Positions 1-9,340 of a stretch of 64,000 nucleotides of DNA are shown in pieces. Source of the stretch: Acinetobacter sp. ANC 4558 (GTDB lineage: Bacteria; Pseudomonadota; Gammaproteobacteria; Pseudomonadales; Moraxellaceae); assembly GCF_002135375.1 (NCBI RefSeq), contig NZ_NEGH01000001.1, positions 248,001-312,000 on the forward strand, read 5' to 3'. The translations under genes and the position numbers were made by a program. Each line of letters opens with the position of its first letter. The stretch's first letter is position 1. The notes under the pieces are model-generated. The model was given only the letters and a program-made list of their open reading frames with translations. It was not told the DNA's origin and searched no databases.

Positions 1-1726
1 CAGCCCTCAGTTCATCAGACTCATCAACGCCCACTTGTAATGTCACAAACGAACAAATTCCTTGTCCTTTAATATCATGGGGCATTCCGACTACCGCTGC
101 TTCTGCAACATATTCATGTGCAACAAGCGCACTTTCAATTTCAGCTGTTCCTAGACGATGACCTGAGACATTTAATACGTCATCCACTCGTCCCGTGATC
201 CAATAATAACCATCTTCATCTCTTCTTGCGCCATCACCAGCAAAATATCGACCTGGATATGTTGAAAAATAGGCTTCTATAAAGCGTTTAGGATCTCCCC
301 AGATTGTTCGCATTTGCCCAGGCCAAGAATCTTTGATAATCAAATTTCCTTCAGCAGCACCTTCAAGCTCAATACCATCAGCATCCACAAGTGCAGGCTG
401 AATACCAAATAATGGACGTGTTGCTGAACCAGGTTTTAATGGTGTTGCACCAGGCAATGGAGAGATTAAAATTCCACCCGTTTCAGTTTGCCACCATGTA
501 TCTACAATCGGACAGCGTTCTTCTCCCACCACTGTATAATACCAATTCCAAGCTTCAGGGTTGATTGGCTCACCGACTGAACCGAGTAACCTTAAACTAC
601 TTCGATTACTTTCACGAACAAATTGATCACCTTCACGCATCATGGCGCGAATTGCTGTTGGTGCGGTATAAAGAATCGTAATATTGTGTTTATCTACAAT
701 ATGTCCAGTCCGTGCCCATGTTGGATATTGAGGAATTCCCTCAAACATGACGGTAGAAATACCATTTGAAAGTGGGCCATAGAGTACATATGAATGTCCT
801 GTAATCCAGCCAACATCCGCTGTACACCAAAAAACATCATCCTGTTTGATATCAAAAACTTCTCTGAATGTACTATTCACATAAGTTAAATAACCACCAG
901 TTGTATGTAATACACCTTTCGGTTTCCCAGTAGAACCAGAGGTATACAAAATAAAGAGTGGATCTTCAGCATTCATCGGCTCAGGTGGACAATCATCTGT
1001 GACGGTCATAATTTCCATGTGATACCATAAATCTCGTCCTGCTTTCATGGTAATTGGATTGCCTGAACGGTGGACAACGATCACATTTTCTACCGATTCA
1101 GTACCTGAAATTTCTAAGGCTGCATCTACATTTTCTTTGAGGAAAATTGGCTTTCCACCACGCATTCCTGAATCTGCCGTAATAACGACTTTGGCTTGAC
1201 AATCTTCAATACGACTTGCCAAAGAATCTGGCGAGAATCCACCAAAAACCACACAGTGCACTGCCCCAATACGCGCACATGCCAGCATTGCAATTGCGGT
1301 TTCAGAGACCATTGGCATATACAATACCACCCGATCCCCCTTCTTCACGCCATTCTTTTTTAATACATTTGCAAAGCGACACGTTTCATCATGCAACTCC
1401 ACAAATGAAATAATTTTGTGTCGTGATGGATGATCTCCTTCCCAAATAATAGCAGGCTTATAGGGGTGCTCTTTTAAATGTCGATCTAGGCAATTTGCGC
1501 TAATATTTAATTGACCATCTGCAAACCATTCAATTTTAAAATGATCTGGATCAAAACTCGTATTTTTTACTTGAGTAAATGGTTTAATCCATTCTAGTTT
1601 ATGTGCTTGTTCTGCCCAAAATGCATCAGGATTTTCAATAGAATATTGATACCTTTTAAAGTATTCATCTTCATTGGTCCGCGCTGTTCTTTTAAATCCT
1701 TCCGGTACTGGATAAATCTCTTTCAT
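1..1726 (-). CDS. acs: acetyl-CoA synthetase, partial (C-terminus beyond the left edge)
   Basis: AMP-forming ligase that turns acetate, ATP and CoA into acetyl-CoA in the cytoplasm. The reading frame stays open from an ATG at 1726 to the window edge (575 codons seen; the family is about 650 residues). Visible family motifs are the adenylation P-loop [11 protein letters not shown] near residue 262, the [10 protein letters not shown] substrate motif and the hinge region ending in [13 protein letters not shown]. The C-terminal PKTRSGK lysine motif would lie outside the window. The start is supported by an AAGGAAG ribosome-binding site about six bases upstream. It is transcribed alone, away from mscS. 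Identity is certain from the motifs; only the missing end limits it. Confidence 0.96.
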   Translation of the reverse strand, partial: MKEIYPVPEGFKRTARTNEDEYFKRYQYSIENPDAFWAEQAHKLEWIKPFTQVKNTSFDPDHFKIEWFADGQLNISANCLDRHLKEHPYKPAIIWEGDHPSRHKIISFVELHDETCRFANVLKKNGVKKGDRVVLYMPMVSETAIAMLACARIGAVHCVVFGGFSPDSLASRIEDCQAKVVITADSGMRGGKPIFLKENVDAALEISGTESVENVIVVHRSGNPITMKAGRDLWYHMEIMTVTDDCPPEPMNAEDPLFILYTSGSTGKPKGVLHTTGGYLTYVNSTFREVFDIKQDDVFWCTADVGWITGHSYVLYGPLSNGISTVMFEGIPQYPTWARTGHIVDKHNITILYTAPTAIRAMMREGDQFVRESNRSSLRLLGSVGEPINPEAWNWYYTVVGEERCPIVDTWWQTETGGILISPLPGATPLKPGSATRPLFGIQPALVDADGIELEGAAEGNLIIKDSWPGQMRTIWGDPKRFIEAYFSTYPGRYFAGDGARRDEDGYYWITGRVDDVLNVSGHRLGTAEIESALVAHEYVAEAAVVGMPHDIKGQGICSFVTLQVGVDESDELRA

Positions 1727-2298
1727 ACGCTACTTCCTTGATATTTACATCTCATCACGAAATGCCATGCCTAATTCTCAATTTGTTATACATGCATGCT
1801 GTCTCAGTATGGCGACTATTTTTTACACTATTCAATACATCTTTGGTCGTACAATCTTATTTCCATTTCATATCAAAGAATGGATTGATTTATCTTTAAA
1901 ATATATTTGCTTCGCTTCGTCTAAAAAAGCCCCCCTTAGTATTTTTTCATTCAATTCTCTAAAATTTCAATTGAACATTTTTCTAATTTAATTCTATCAC
2001 TATGCCTCAAATGTATAATTAATATACTATTATTTATGCTAAATGTATCTCGTAATATTCATTTTTGCTTTCTAGGTAATCAATCAGAAATATATAAAAA
2101 TAATGTGTTAAAACGCTTACTTCAAACCATTAAAAATATTATCTCCATTATTTTTCCTTCTTTTAAACTAAAATAGCACCTTGAATATCTAAACATATAA
2201 ATAAATTTCTGCCAGAATATCGCTCGTATACGATAAACAAAAATTAAATTGTTTATATGCAATAAATCACCCTATTCATCATTTTAATGGGAATAATA
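1727..2298. other. AT-rich divergent intergenic region between acs and mscS
   Basis: About 570 bases separate two divergent genes and must hold both promoters. The sequence is strongly AT-rich, with homopolymer runs (for example C6 near 1930). I see no convincing gene: the small open frame at 1767-1991 lacks a ribosome-binding site and recognisable protein character. No clear operator or RNA element could be identified. Confidence 0.5.
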
Positions 2299-3282
2299 AT
2301 GGCTGAACAAAAAGGTAGTTTGAGTGAACTTGTTGCTCAGGAAACATCTCAACTTCTACAAGAGGCAAGTGAAAGAACTGCTCAAACGGTCATCGCACAT
2401 ACCACAAAATACAATGATGCTTATGCAGCTATTGATAAAATTATTGATGGCTTTTGGTCTCGACTACCTTATATTTGTATTGCCCTTGTCGTTTTTACTA
2501 TTTTTTATTTACTTTCAAAATTGTTTAAATTTTTTATTCGCAAAACATTAACTGAACGTTCATATAGCAAACAAAATCTCGTTTTAGTCCTCAATCGTGT
2601 GGGTAGCTCAGCGATTGTTTTCTTTGGTTTTCTGATCGCAATGGTTATCTCTGTTCCAGGATTTACTCCAGGTCAATTAATGAGTGCACTAGGGATTGGT
2701 TCTGTTGCCATTGGTTTTGCATTTAAAGATATCTTTCAAAACCTATTATCTGGCATTCTGATTTTACTTGGAGAGCCATTTAAAATTGGTGATGATATTA
2801 TCGTGGGTGGAATGGAAGGAACCGTTGAAGATATTCAAATTCGTGCTACATTTTTACGTTCACCAGATGGTCGACGTATTGTCATCCCAAATGCGACCGT
2901 TTATACCAGTGCGGTTACTGTGAATACAGCATATCAACGTCGACGGTGTGAGTTTAATATCGGCATTGGTTATGAAGCTGATGTACAAAAAGCGAAAAAT
3001 TTAATTCTTGAGATTCTAAATCAAGAACCGACTATCTTAAGTCAACCAAGTTTTAGCGTAAATGTAACAACACTGGCAGACTTTTCCATTCATTTGTCTG
3101 TTCGTTGGTGGATTAATACCACTGAAACATCCATTGCGACATCAGTAAGTAAAATACAAGAAGTCGTGATTGAACAATTTAATCAAAATGAAATTTCGAT
3201 TCCTTATCCAATTCAAGAAATCAAAATCCAACATGATTCCATCAGCAATGCTTCGGCATTAACTCACAAACAAACGACCTAA
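2299..3282 (+). CDS. MscS-family small-conductance mechanosensitive channel
   Basis: Inner-membrane channel that opens under membrane tension to release solutes during hypo-osmotic shock. After a polar N-terminus come three hydrophobic segments (roughly residues 46-75, 90-115 and 122-150); the last carries the pore-type Gly/Ala pattern GIGSVAIGFAFKD followed by the beta domain (GDDIIVGGMEGTVEDI) and a soluble C-terminus. An in-frame ATG exists at 2287, but the ATG at 2299 is preceded by GGGA six bases upstream and is preferred, giving 327 residues, slightly longer than E. coli MscS. Its 3' end overlaps the convergent rsmE by 24 bases. Confidence 0.9.
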   Translation: MAEQKGSLSELVAQETSQLLQEASERTAQTVIAHTTKYNDAYAAIDKIIDGFWSRLPYICIALVVFTIFYLLSKLFKFFIRKTLTERSYSKQNLVLVLNRVGSSAIVFFGFLIAMVISVPGFTPGQLMSALGIGSVAIGFAFKDIFQNLLSGILILLGEPFKIGDDIIVGGMEGTVEDIQIRATFLRSPDGRRIVIPNATVYTSAVTVNTAYQRRRCEFNIGIGYEADVQKAKNLILEILNQEPTILSQPSFSVNVTTLADFSIHLSVRWWINTTETSIATSVSKIQEVVIEQFNQNEISIPYPIQEIKIQHDSISNASALTHKQTT

Positions 3283-3969
3283 TATATAGGGAATAACGGT
3301 TTCAGTACGAATAATACGACTACCTAAGCTCATTGCTTGACAGCCATTTTTTATAAGTAAATCAATTTCATAGGAAATAAACCCACCTTCAGGTCCAACA
3401 ATAAAAATACAAGGTCGATTGACTGCATGTGGCATCTCTTTTTCAGCATAAGGATGTGCGACAAAAGCAGGACTATTTACCGTAATAAGATGTGGTAAAA
3501 CATCTTCTACAAATGGTTTAAATCGCTTATATTGTTCAATTTTAGGAGGATGAGTATCGCCCGCTTGTTCTAAACCTAAATGAATAAAATGATCTAATTG
3601 TTGCAAAAATGGAGTTTGCCAATAACTTTTATCCACACGATAACTGTGTAATAAAATAATTTTTTCAACACCTAAAGTCACACTGTCTGCAATTAATCGC
3701 CTTAATACTTTCGGTCTTGGTAATGCGAGAATTAACGTGACAGGAAGCTTTGCAGGCACTATTTCTTCAGATATAGGTTTTATTGACACAGCATGTTCAG
3801 ATATGGCAACAACTTCTGTTAAATAACGTTTCCCTCTTAAAATACCAACCTTTAGGGTATCGCCTATATTAATTCCCACATGTACAGATAAATGTTCAAG
3901 TTGCCGTTTTGAAGTAATTTGCCAAATATCTGTCTTTGTCTGTCTTTCATCTAGCAGAACAATATTCAT
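3259..3969 (-). CDS. rsmE: 16S rRNA (uracil-1498-N3)-methyltransferase
   Basis: SPOUT-family methyltransferase that adds a methyl group to U1498 of 16S rRNA using S-adenosylmethionine. The knot motifs are clear: PRPKVLRRLI in the middle, FIVGPEGGF and the C-terminal LGSRIIRTET. At 236 residues it fits the family. It begins 13 bases downstream of the end of waaA and is probably cotranscribed with it. Its last 24 bases overlap the end of the convergent mechanosensitive channel gene. Confidence 0.95.
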   Translation of the reverse strand: MNIVLLDERQTKTDIWQITSKRQLEHLSVHVGINIGDTLKVGILRGKRYLTEVVAISEHAVSIKPISEEIVPAKLPVTLILALPRPKVLRRLIADSVTLGVEKIILLHSYRVDKSYWQTPFLQQLDHFIHLGLEQAGDTHPPKIEQYKRFKPFVEDVLPHLITVNSPAFVAHPYAEKEMPHAVNRPCIFIVGPEGGFISYEIDLLIKNGCQAMSLGSRIIRTETVIPYILGRLFVS

Positions 3970-3982
3970 TGCATCAATCCAG

Positions 3983-5266
3983 TTATATTAAATACTGATC
4001 AATAACTTGAATATGCTTGTGCAAAGAACCTTTATTGGCACGCATAATATGATCTGCATTTAAATTCAATTGCTCAACTAAAATTGGATCAAAGGTTAAT
4101 TGCACCAAAGCCTCTGCCGCCTCTGCAAATGTATGAACAACTTTAATGGCTTGAGCATCTACAAATTCATCAACAATTGTTTGAAAATTAATATAATTTT
4201 CCCCTAGAATAGTAGGTACATGCAATGCAAGTGGTTCTAAAATATTATGTCCACCACCAGGCTCATTTAAAGACCCTCCCACAAAGCATGCTTGGCTCAA
4301 AGCATACCATAGCCACATTTCACCCATGCTATCTGCCAAATAAACTTGCGTTTCTAATTGAATTGTTTCACGCAAACTACGACGATGTGTCTGCAATTCT
4401 AAGTCTTGGCACACCTGAAAAACTTCATCAAATCGTTCAGGATGTCTTGGCGCAACAATACATAGTAATTCCGAATATTGTTGTAAATATGGTTTTAATG
4501 CCTTAAGTAATAGTTCTTCTTCAGGCGCATGTGTACTGGCTAAAATGATAATTTTTCGTTCACTCAGCTGCCATTCTGACTGAAGCTGATGTGCCTGTTC
4601 AATAAACATTTGGGGTGCAGCAATATCAAATTTAATACTACCCACAACTTGTGCTTTTTCTGGTGATATTCCTAAATCAATAAATCGATCTAAAGTTGCC
4701 TGATCTTGTGCCAATAATTGTTTCAAACCTTGAAGCATTGGTTTCGTTAGCTGAGGTACTTTGGCATAGCCTTTCGCAGATTTTTCAGATAAGCGTGCAT
4801 TAATTAACAAGCACGGTACATGCATTTGATTCGCTTGGTCTATTAAATTCGGCCATAATTCTGTTTCAACTAATGCCAATAATTTTGGTTGATATTTTTC
4901 TAAAAATTCACGAACTAAGTACTGCTGATCGGCTGGTAAATATACCGCTTGAAACAAATCTAAATAAGGGGCTTTTAAAAATAAAGATTTTGCACGTGCC
5001 TGTCCAGTTTTTGTTGTATTTGTCACAAGCACCGGATGCCCATGTTTTAAATAATGCGCTATTAAAGGTTGTGCTGCATTGGTCTCACCCACAGACACCG
5101 CATGGAACCAAATGGCTTGCGTATTTTTGACCATCTGAAAAGGGCCAAATCTTTCTAAAATTTCTTGTTGCAGTTGTTCAGTGCTATCCGCTCGTTTCTT
5201 GATCCGCCATTTATAGTAAGGCTTAATGAGAGTTAATGCTGCGTTATACCAAAATGGGGTAGCCAA
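3983..5266 (-). CDS. waaA: 3-deoxy-D-manno-octulosonic acid (Kdo) transferase
   Basis: GT30 glycosyltransferase that moves Kdo from CMP-Kdo onto the lipid A precursor at the cytoplasmic face of the inner membrane. Seen: a short hydrophobic/basic N-terminus for membrane attachment, the WFHAVSVGE motif near residue 52, LVETELWPNLI near residue 132, and the C-terminal nucleotide-sugar motif PGGGHNILEPLA. 427 residues, normal for the family. It leads a two-gene unit with rsmE. Its substrate pathway connects it to lpxC elsewhere in the window. Confidence 0.96.
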   Translation of the reverse strand: MATPFWYNAALTLIKPYYKWRIKKRADSTEQLQQEILERFGPFQMVKNTQAIWFHAVSVGETNAAQPLIAHYLKHGHPVLVTNTTKTGQARAKSLFLKAPYLDLFQAVYLPADQQYLVREFLEKYQPKLLALVETELWPNLIDQANQMHVPCLLINARLSEKSAKGYAKVPQLTKPMLQGLKQLLAQDQATLDRFIDLGISPEKAQVVGSIKFDIAAPQMFIEQAHQLQSEWQLSERKIIILASTHAPEEELLLKALKPYLQQYSELLCIVAPRHPERFDEVFQVCQDLELQTHRRSLRETIQLETQVYLADSMGEMWLWYALSQACFVGGSLNEPGGGHNILEPLALHVPTILGENYINFQTIVDEFVDAQAIKVVHTFAEAAEALVQLTFDPILVEQLNLNADHIMRANKGSLHKHIQVIDQYLI

Positions 5267-5305
5267 ATGAACTGCCTCAATATTTAATCAATGTAAAATA
5301 TAACA

Positions 5306-5337
5306 GAGCCATATTCATAAGTTAATGAATATGGCTC
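5306..5337 (-). terminator. long hairpin between nemA and waaA, terminator-like
   Basis: A perfect 13-bp inverted repeat (arms 5306-5318 and 5325-5337, six-base loop, starting GAGCCATATTCAT). It lies just after the nemA stop codon on the minus strand. Only a weak, mixed T tract (TGTTATATTTTA) follows, so it may end or attenuate transcription, or protect the 3' end, rather than being a strong terminator. Confidence 0.6.
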
Positions 5338-5359
5338 AATATGTTACAAATTCATCACT

Positions 5360-6445
5360 TTAAACAGACTGAGTGTCGGTTATTAATGCAGATTCTAAAC
5401 TTGGATAATCCGTATAACCTTCTGCTACAGTTGTCCCAATCATGTTCTCAAATCGAATTTCATTTAAAGGTGCATTTTGTACCAAACGCTCAAATAAATC
5501 TGGGTTTGAAATATAAGCTTTACCAAAAGAAACAGCATCGGCTTGTTCAGATTCAAGTAATGCCAAAGCATCTTCTCGAGTTAAGCGCATATTCGCAATG
5601 TATGGTACACCTGAACGTTGCTTTAATTCTTCTGAAATACTGTCATCCGCAAGATGTTCACGCGTAAAGAAAAAAGCAATATTACGCTTCCCTAATTCTT
5701 CAAGTGCATAGCCAAATGTTTCACGTGGATCATGATCACCCATATCATGTTCATCACCACGCGGTGCTAAATGAACACCTACACGCCCAGCTCCCCAAAC
5801 CTCAATTAATACATCAACCACTGCTAATAAAAAACGAGCACGATTTTCAACTGAACCGCCATATTCATCTTCACGAAGATTGGTACTACTTTGTAAAAAT
5901 TGATCAATCAAATAACCATTCGCAGCATGCAACTCTACACCATCAAAACCTGCCTCTTTTGCACGAATAGCAGCTTGTTTGAATTGCTCAATAATCGCAT
6001 GAATTTCTGAAATTTCCAGTGGACGTGGAACAACATATTCTCGTTTAGGACGAAGCAAACTCACATGACCTGCTTGTTGTACCGCACTGGCAGAAACAGG
6101 TGTTTCACCCTTTAATAAATCTGGATGTGATACGCGTCCGACATGCCAAAGCTGTGCAACAATTAATCCACCTTTTTCATGAACCGCAGATGTCACATTT
6201 TTCCAACCTGCAACTTGTTCATCTGTGAATAATCCAGGGGTATTTAAATAGCCATTGGCTTCTTCAGAAATTACTGTTGCTTCAGAAATAATGAGACCTG
6301 CACTTGCACGCTGAGCATAATATTCTGTCATTAGGGCTGTAGGGACACGATCCGCAGTTGCACGACTACGTGTTAACGGTGCCATAATGACACGATTTTT
6401 TAAATGTAAATCACCAAGAATTAAGGGCGTGGTAAATTCAGCCAT
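5360..6445 (-). CDS. nemA: old yellow enzyme family alkene reductase (N-ethylmaleimide reductase-like)
   Basis: FMN-dependent NAD(P)H oxidoreductase that reduces activated alkenes and other electrophiles such as maleimides, nitro compounds or quinones. The TIM barrel shows LWHVGRVSHP near residue 102, the substrate-binding His/Asn pair in ELHAANGYLIDQFLQ, the SVENRARF motif and the GGS loop typical of the NemA/OPR subgroup. 361 residues is usual. It follows an ArsR-type regulator by 20 bases on the same strand, so both probably form one electrophile-responsive operon. The exact physiological substrate is unknown. Confidence 0.9.
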   Translation of the reverse strand: MAEFTTPLILGDLHLKNRVIMAPLTRSRATADRVPTALMTEYYAQRASAGLIISEATVISEEANGYLNTPGLFTDEQVAGWKNVTSAVHEKGGLIVAQLWHVGRVSHPDLLKGETPVSASAVQQAGHVSLLRPKREYVVPRPLEISEIHAIIEQFKQAAIRAKEAGFDGVELHAANGYLIDQFLQSSTNLREDEYGGSVENRARFLLAVVDVLIEVWGAGRVGVHLAPRGDEHDMGDHDPRETFGYALEELGKRNIAFFFTREHLADDSISEELKQRSGVPYIANMRLTREDALALLESEQADAVSFGKAYISNPDLFERLVQNAPLNEIRFENMIGTTVAEGYTDYPSLESALITDTQSV

Positions 6446-6465
6446 AACTACCTCTTACTCACTGC

Positions 6466-6777
6466 TTAAAGTGAGTTTTTTAAATAATTTATATACTGCT
6501 GAATCAAAACTTCATTGCGGGAGAAATAAGACCATTGCCCATGTTTATGGGCTTGAATTAGTCCTGACTGTTGTAAAACAGATAAATGATTTGACATGGT
6601 CGACTGAGAAACATTGCCTAATTTTTCAATATGACCAGCACAAACGCCACGTTTAAAGTCACCACATTCGGCTGTAGACAAAAATTGTTCGGGTGATTTT
6701 AACCACTCTAAAATTTGTCTACGCGTCGGATTGGCTAATGCTTTAAAAATTAAATCTATATCCATTTTCAAACACAT
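6466..6777 (-). CDS. ArsR/SmtB-family winged-helix regulator of nemA
   Basis: Small dimeric repressor of 103 residues (99 if translation starts at the second Met, position 6765; neither start has a clear ribosome-binding site). The N-terminal ALANPTRRQILEWL and the recognition helix region VSQSTMSNHLSVLQQSGLI are classic ArsR. Two cysteines (AECGDFKRGVC, about residues 38-46) lie between helices and could be thiols that sense electrophiles or metals; this is inference. It is the first gene of the unit with nemA, and a perfect palindrome sits just upstream, consistent with autoregulation. Confidence 0.88.
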   Translation of the reverse strand: MCLKMDIDLIFKALANPTRRQILEWLKSPEQFLSTAECGDFKRGVCAGHIEKLGNVSQSTMSNHLSVLQQSGLIQAHKHGQWSYFSRNEVLIQQYINYLKNSL

Positions 6778-6829
6778 CTAAGCATTGATTGCATGATTCA
6801 GCATACTACTTTTAATATATCGTATTTTT

Positions 6830-6845
6830 TAGATATTAATATCTA
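6830..6845. promoter_or_regulatory. perfect 16-bp palindrome, probable ArsR operator
   Basis: TAGATATTAATATCTA reads identically on both strands and lies 53-68 bases upstream of the regulator's start. ArsR-family proteins commonly bind AT-rich inverted repeats of this size and block their own promoters. The match between site and regulator is inferred from position only. Confidence 0.55.
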
Positions 6846-6905
6846 TTTTTTTCGATGTATTAACAATTTCGCTGAATATTGCAATCTTTATTGGTTAAAT
6901 AATAA

Positions 6906-8001
6906 TTAAAGACCTTGCTTTAAACTTGCTTCAATAAATCGATCCAAATCACCATCAAGTACTGCACCCGTATTTGAATTCTCAACACCAGTACGTAAAT
7001 CTTTAATCCGTGAGTCATCAAGTACATATGAGCGAATTTGACTGCCCCAACCAATTTCAGATTTGGTATCTTCCAACGCTTGAGCCGCTTCATTACGTTT
7101 ACTCATCTCTAATTCATAGAGTTTTGCACGTAACTGTTTCCAAGCATGATCGCGGTTTGCATGTTGTGAACGCTGATTTTGACATGCCACGACAATGCCC
7201 GTTGGAGCATGCGTTAAACGTACTGCCGAATCAGTTTTGTTAATATGCTGACCACCTGCTCCCGATGCACGATAAGTATCCGTCCGGACATCTGCTGGGT
7301 TGATTTCAATTTCAATATTGTCATCCACTTCAGGAGAGACAAATACTGCTGAAAATGAGGTATGACGACGATTTCCTGAATCAAATGGTGATTTACGTAC
7401 TAAACGATGTACACCAGATTCAGTCCGTAACCAACCATATGCATATTCACCATCAACACGAATAGTCGCAGACTTAATACCGGCAACATCGCCATCAGAC
7501 TCTTCCATTAACTCTGCTTTAAAGCCATGACGTTCAATCCAACGTAAATACATTCGAAGTAACATCGAAGCCCAATCTTGTGCTTCAGTACCGCCTGAAC
7601 CCGCTTGAATTTCCACATAACATGGATTTGGATCCATTGGATTATTGAACATACGGCGAAATTCTAATTGTGCTAACTCTTCCTCGGCAGTCGTCAATTC
7701 AGACTGCACGTCATTCAACAAACTATCATCATCTGCTTCAACAGCAAGATCAAGCATTGCTTGAGCATCTTCCAATTGAATTGAAAGCCCATCTAGAACA
7801 TTCAACACATTCTCAAGTTCACCCTTTTCTTTAGCCATGGCTTGTGCACGGTTTTGATCATTCCAAATGGTCGGATCTTCTAATTCACGGAGAACCTCTT
7901 CTAAACGCTCTTTTTTCAGATCGTAGTCAAAGATACCCCCGTAATGTTTGACCACGGTCGTTTAAGTCTTTTAATTTGCTCAGATAAGGATTAATTTCCA
8001 C
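6906..8001 (-). CDS. prfB: peptide chain release factor 2, expressed by programmed +1 frameshift
   Basis: Recognises UGA and UAA stop codons and triggers peptide release. The gene is in two frames: a 24-codon leader from a GTG at 8001 ([10 protein letters not shown]..., ending LRGYL) stops at UGA 7929-7927, and the main frame continues as [11 protein letters not shown] to 6906. Ribosomes must slip +1 at CUU-UGA, giving about 364 residues, the normal size. The SPF anticodon-like motif ([12 protein letters not shown]) and the GGQ loop ([11 protein letters not shown]) are intact. A GAGAG element precedes the GTG. A simple ORF call starting near 7955 would miss the true N-terminus. Confidence 0.97.
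7926..7940 (-). promoter_or_regulatory. RF2 programmed frameshift site
   Basis: On the minus strand the order is GGGGG (7940-7936), TAT, CTT, TGA, C. The internal Shine-Dalgarno-like G run three bases before CUU, followed by the slow UGA stop and C, is the standard RF2 autoregulatory recoding signal: low RF2 lets the ribosome slip one base forward instead of stopping. Confidence 0.95.
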
Positions 8002-8313
8002 GTAAAAACTCTCAATGCAGTGAATACTGATAAACTAAAATGCATTATAACATACAGAAAATGATCTAACTGAAAGGTCAAAATTTGAATTTATGTATTT
8101 AAAATCTATGAATTGTGGAGATTTTAGTCATTTTATCCTTCATTCATGGGCTATTTAATGAATATTTCATCATGAAAATTGCTTTTTTATGCTTTATTTT
8201 AATTTTTTTATTCAATTATTTCAAGTAGATAAACAATATCATTAACAGGAAATTTACAATAGTTACATCCCTATAACACTGATGGATTGTAAAATTAAAT
8301 ATATTTGCTTACA

Positions 8314-8356
8314 CTGAAGTTGTAACAAAATATGTTTAATACTGTTTACACTTCAG
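8314..8356 (+). promoter_or_regulatory. 5' leader hairpin touching the porin ribosome-binding site
   Basis: CTGAAGT (8314-8320) pairs perfectly with ACTTCAG (8350-8356), and after a bulged T four more pairs (GTAA with TTAC) can form. The 3' arm runs into the AGAGGG ribosome-binding site at 8355-8360, in front of the ATG at 8370. The structure could modulate translation or mRNA stability. The rest of the roughly 370-base gap to prfB is AT-rich, and I could not identify a firm promoter. Confidence 0.45.
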
Positions 8357-8369
8357 AGGGTTTCAAACG

Positions 8370-9146
8370 ATGAAAAAATTAGCAATTGCATCAGCATTAC
8401 TTTCTGCCCTTGCACTCACAGGCACAGCAAATGCATACCAAGCTGAAGTCGGTGTAACAGCTGGCCTAGTAGATCCTGATAATTCCAGCACAAAAGGTAT
8501 TTATGGTGTAGAAGGTACAGCATATTTTAAACCTGTACAAACACGTAATGCACCACTTGCTGAAGCTGCTTATTTAGACCGCGCAAGTAATGTCAATGCG
8601 CAATATGCTTATAGCAAAGTAGATGATGTTAAATTACATAACTATTCTGCAGGTGTTGAATATTTTGTACCAAATTCAGATTTTTACTTAGGCGGTGATA
8701 TTGGTCGTCAAGATATGAAATTCAAGCATGATTCGAATTTCAATACGACCCTTTATTCTGCAGAAGTTGGTTATTTACCAGCACCTGGTTTGCTCGTTGC
8801 AGCTGGTGTAAAAGGTTATCATAACGATGATCATGACCGTACAGCACCAAGTTTACGTGCTAAATACGTTACTGAGCTTGCAAATGGTCAAGACATTAAC
8901 TTAGAAGCTGGTGCAACTTTTGGAAATATTAAAGATTACAATCTTGCAGCAGATTACTACTTAGATAAAACACTGAGTGTTGGTGCTGATTATTACAAGC
9001 AAGATTTATTAGATAACCGTGAGTTTGGTATCACTGCACGTAAATTCTTCACACCAAGTATTAGCTTAGAAGGTCGTGTTGGTTTTGGTAAAGTGAATGA
9101 CACTGACTATAATTCTTATGGTTTAGCAGCAAAATATCGCTTCTAA
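8370..9146 (+). CDS. outer-membrane beta-barrel protein, Omp33-36-like putative porin
   Basis: 258 residues with a clear signal peptide (MKKLAIASALLSALALTG, cleavage after ANA). The mature part has alternating amphipathic strands, short turns and the terminal aromatic KYRF expected for barrel assembly. The stretch YFKPV...APLAEAAYLDRASNV resembles the Acinetobacter Omp33-36 putative porin family, as I recall it; the substrate is not known. An AGAGGG ribosome-binding site precedes the ATG and a strong terminator follows, so it is monocistronic. It could be a paralogue rather than the orthologue of Omp33-36. Confidence 0.75.
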   Translation: MKKLAIASALLSALALTGTANAYQAEVGVTAGLVDPDNSSTKGIYGVEGTAYFKPVQTRNAPLAEAAYLDRASNVNAQYAYSKVDDVKLHNYSAGVEYFVPNSDFYLGGDIGRQDMKFKHDSNFNTTLYSAEVGYLPAPGLLVAAGVKGYHNDDHDRTAPSLRAKYVTELANGQDINLEAGATFGNIKDYNLAADYYLDKTLSVGADYYKQDLLDNREFGITARKFFTPSISLEGRVGFGKVNDTDYNSYGLAAKYRF

Positions 9147-9166
9147 TTCTATATAGTTTCATAAAG

Positions 9167-9190
9167 AACCGCTGTCATCAGCGGTTTTTT
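9167..9190 (+). terminator. Rho-independent terminator of the porin gene
   Basis: CCGCTG-TCAT-CAGCGG followed by six T residues, just after the porin stop codon. Confidence 0.92.
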
Positions 9191-9340
9191 ATTCATAAGA
9201 AAATAACAATAAAGCTCAAATGAAAATCAGATTTATTCTATAAAATATACACAGCATTACGTGCTCTTGATATTTAAACTTTATGTCTATTTTTTAAATT
9301 TAAATCGAGATAAGCCTACAAAATTACTGCAATTTCAAGC

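Noticed and set aside
1767..1991. 74-codon open frame between acs and mscS
   Set aside because: No ribosome-binding site, low-complexity hydrophobic composition and position in a divergent promoter region; no recognisable domain.
7010..7243. Open frames opposite prfB, guaB, murC, aceE and other genes
   Set aside because: They mirror the codon pattern of strong genes on the other strand and show no domains of their own.
7927..7929. In-frame stop near the start of prfB as a sign of a pseudogene
   Set aside because: It is the conserved RF2 programmed frameshift, not damage.
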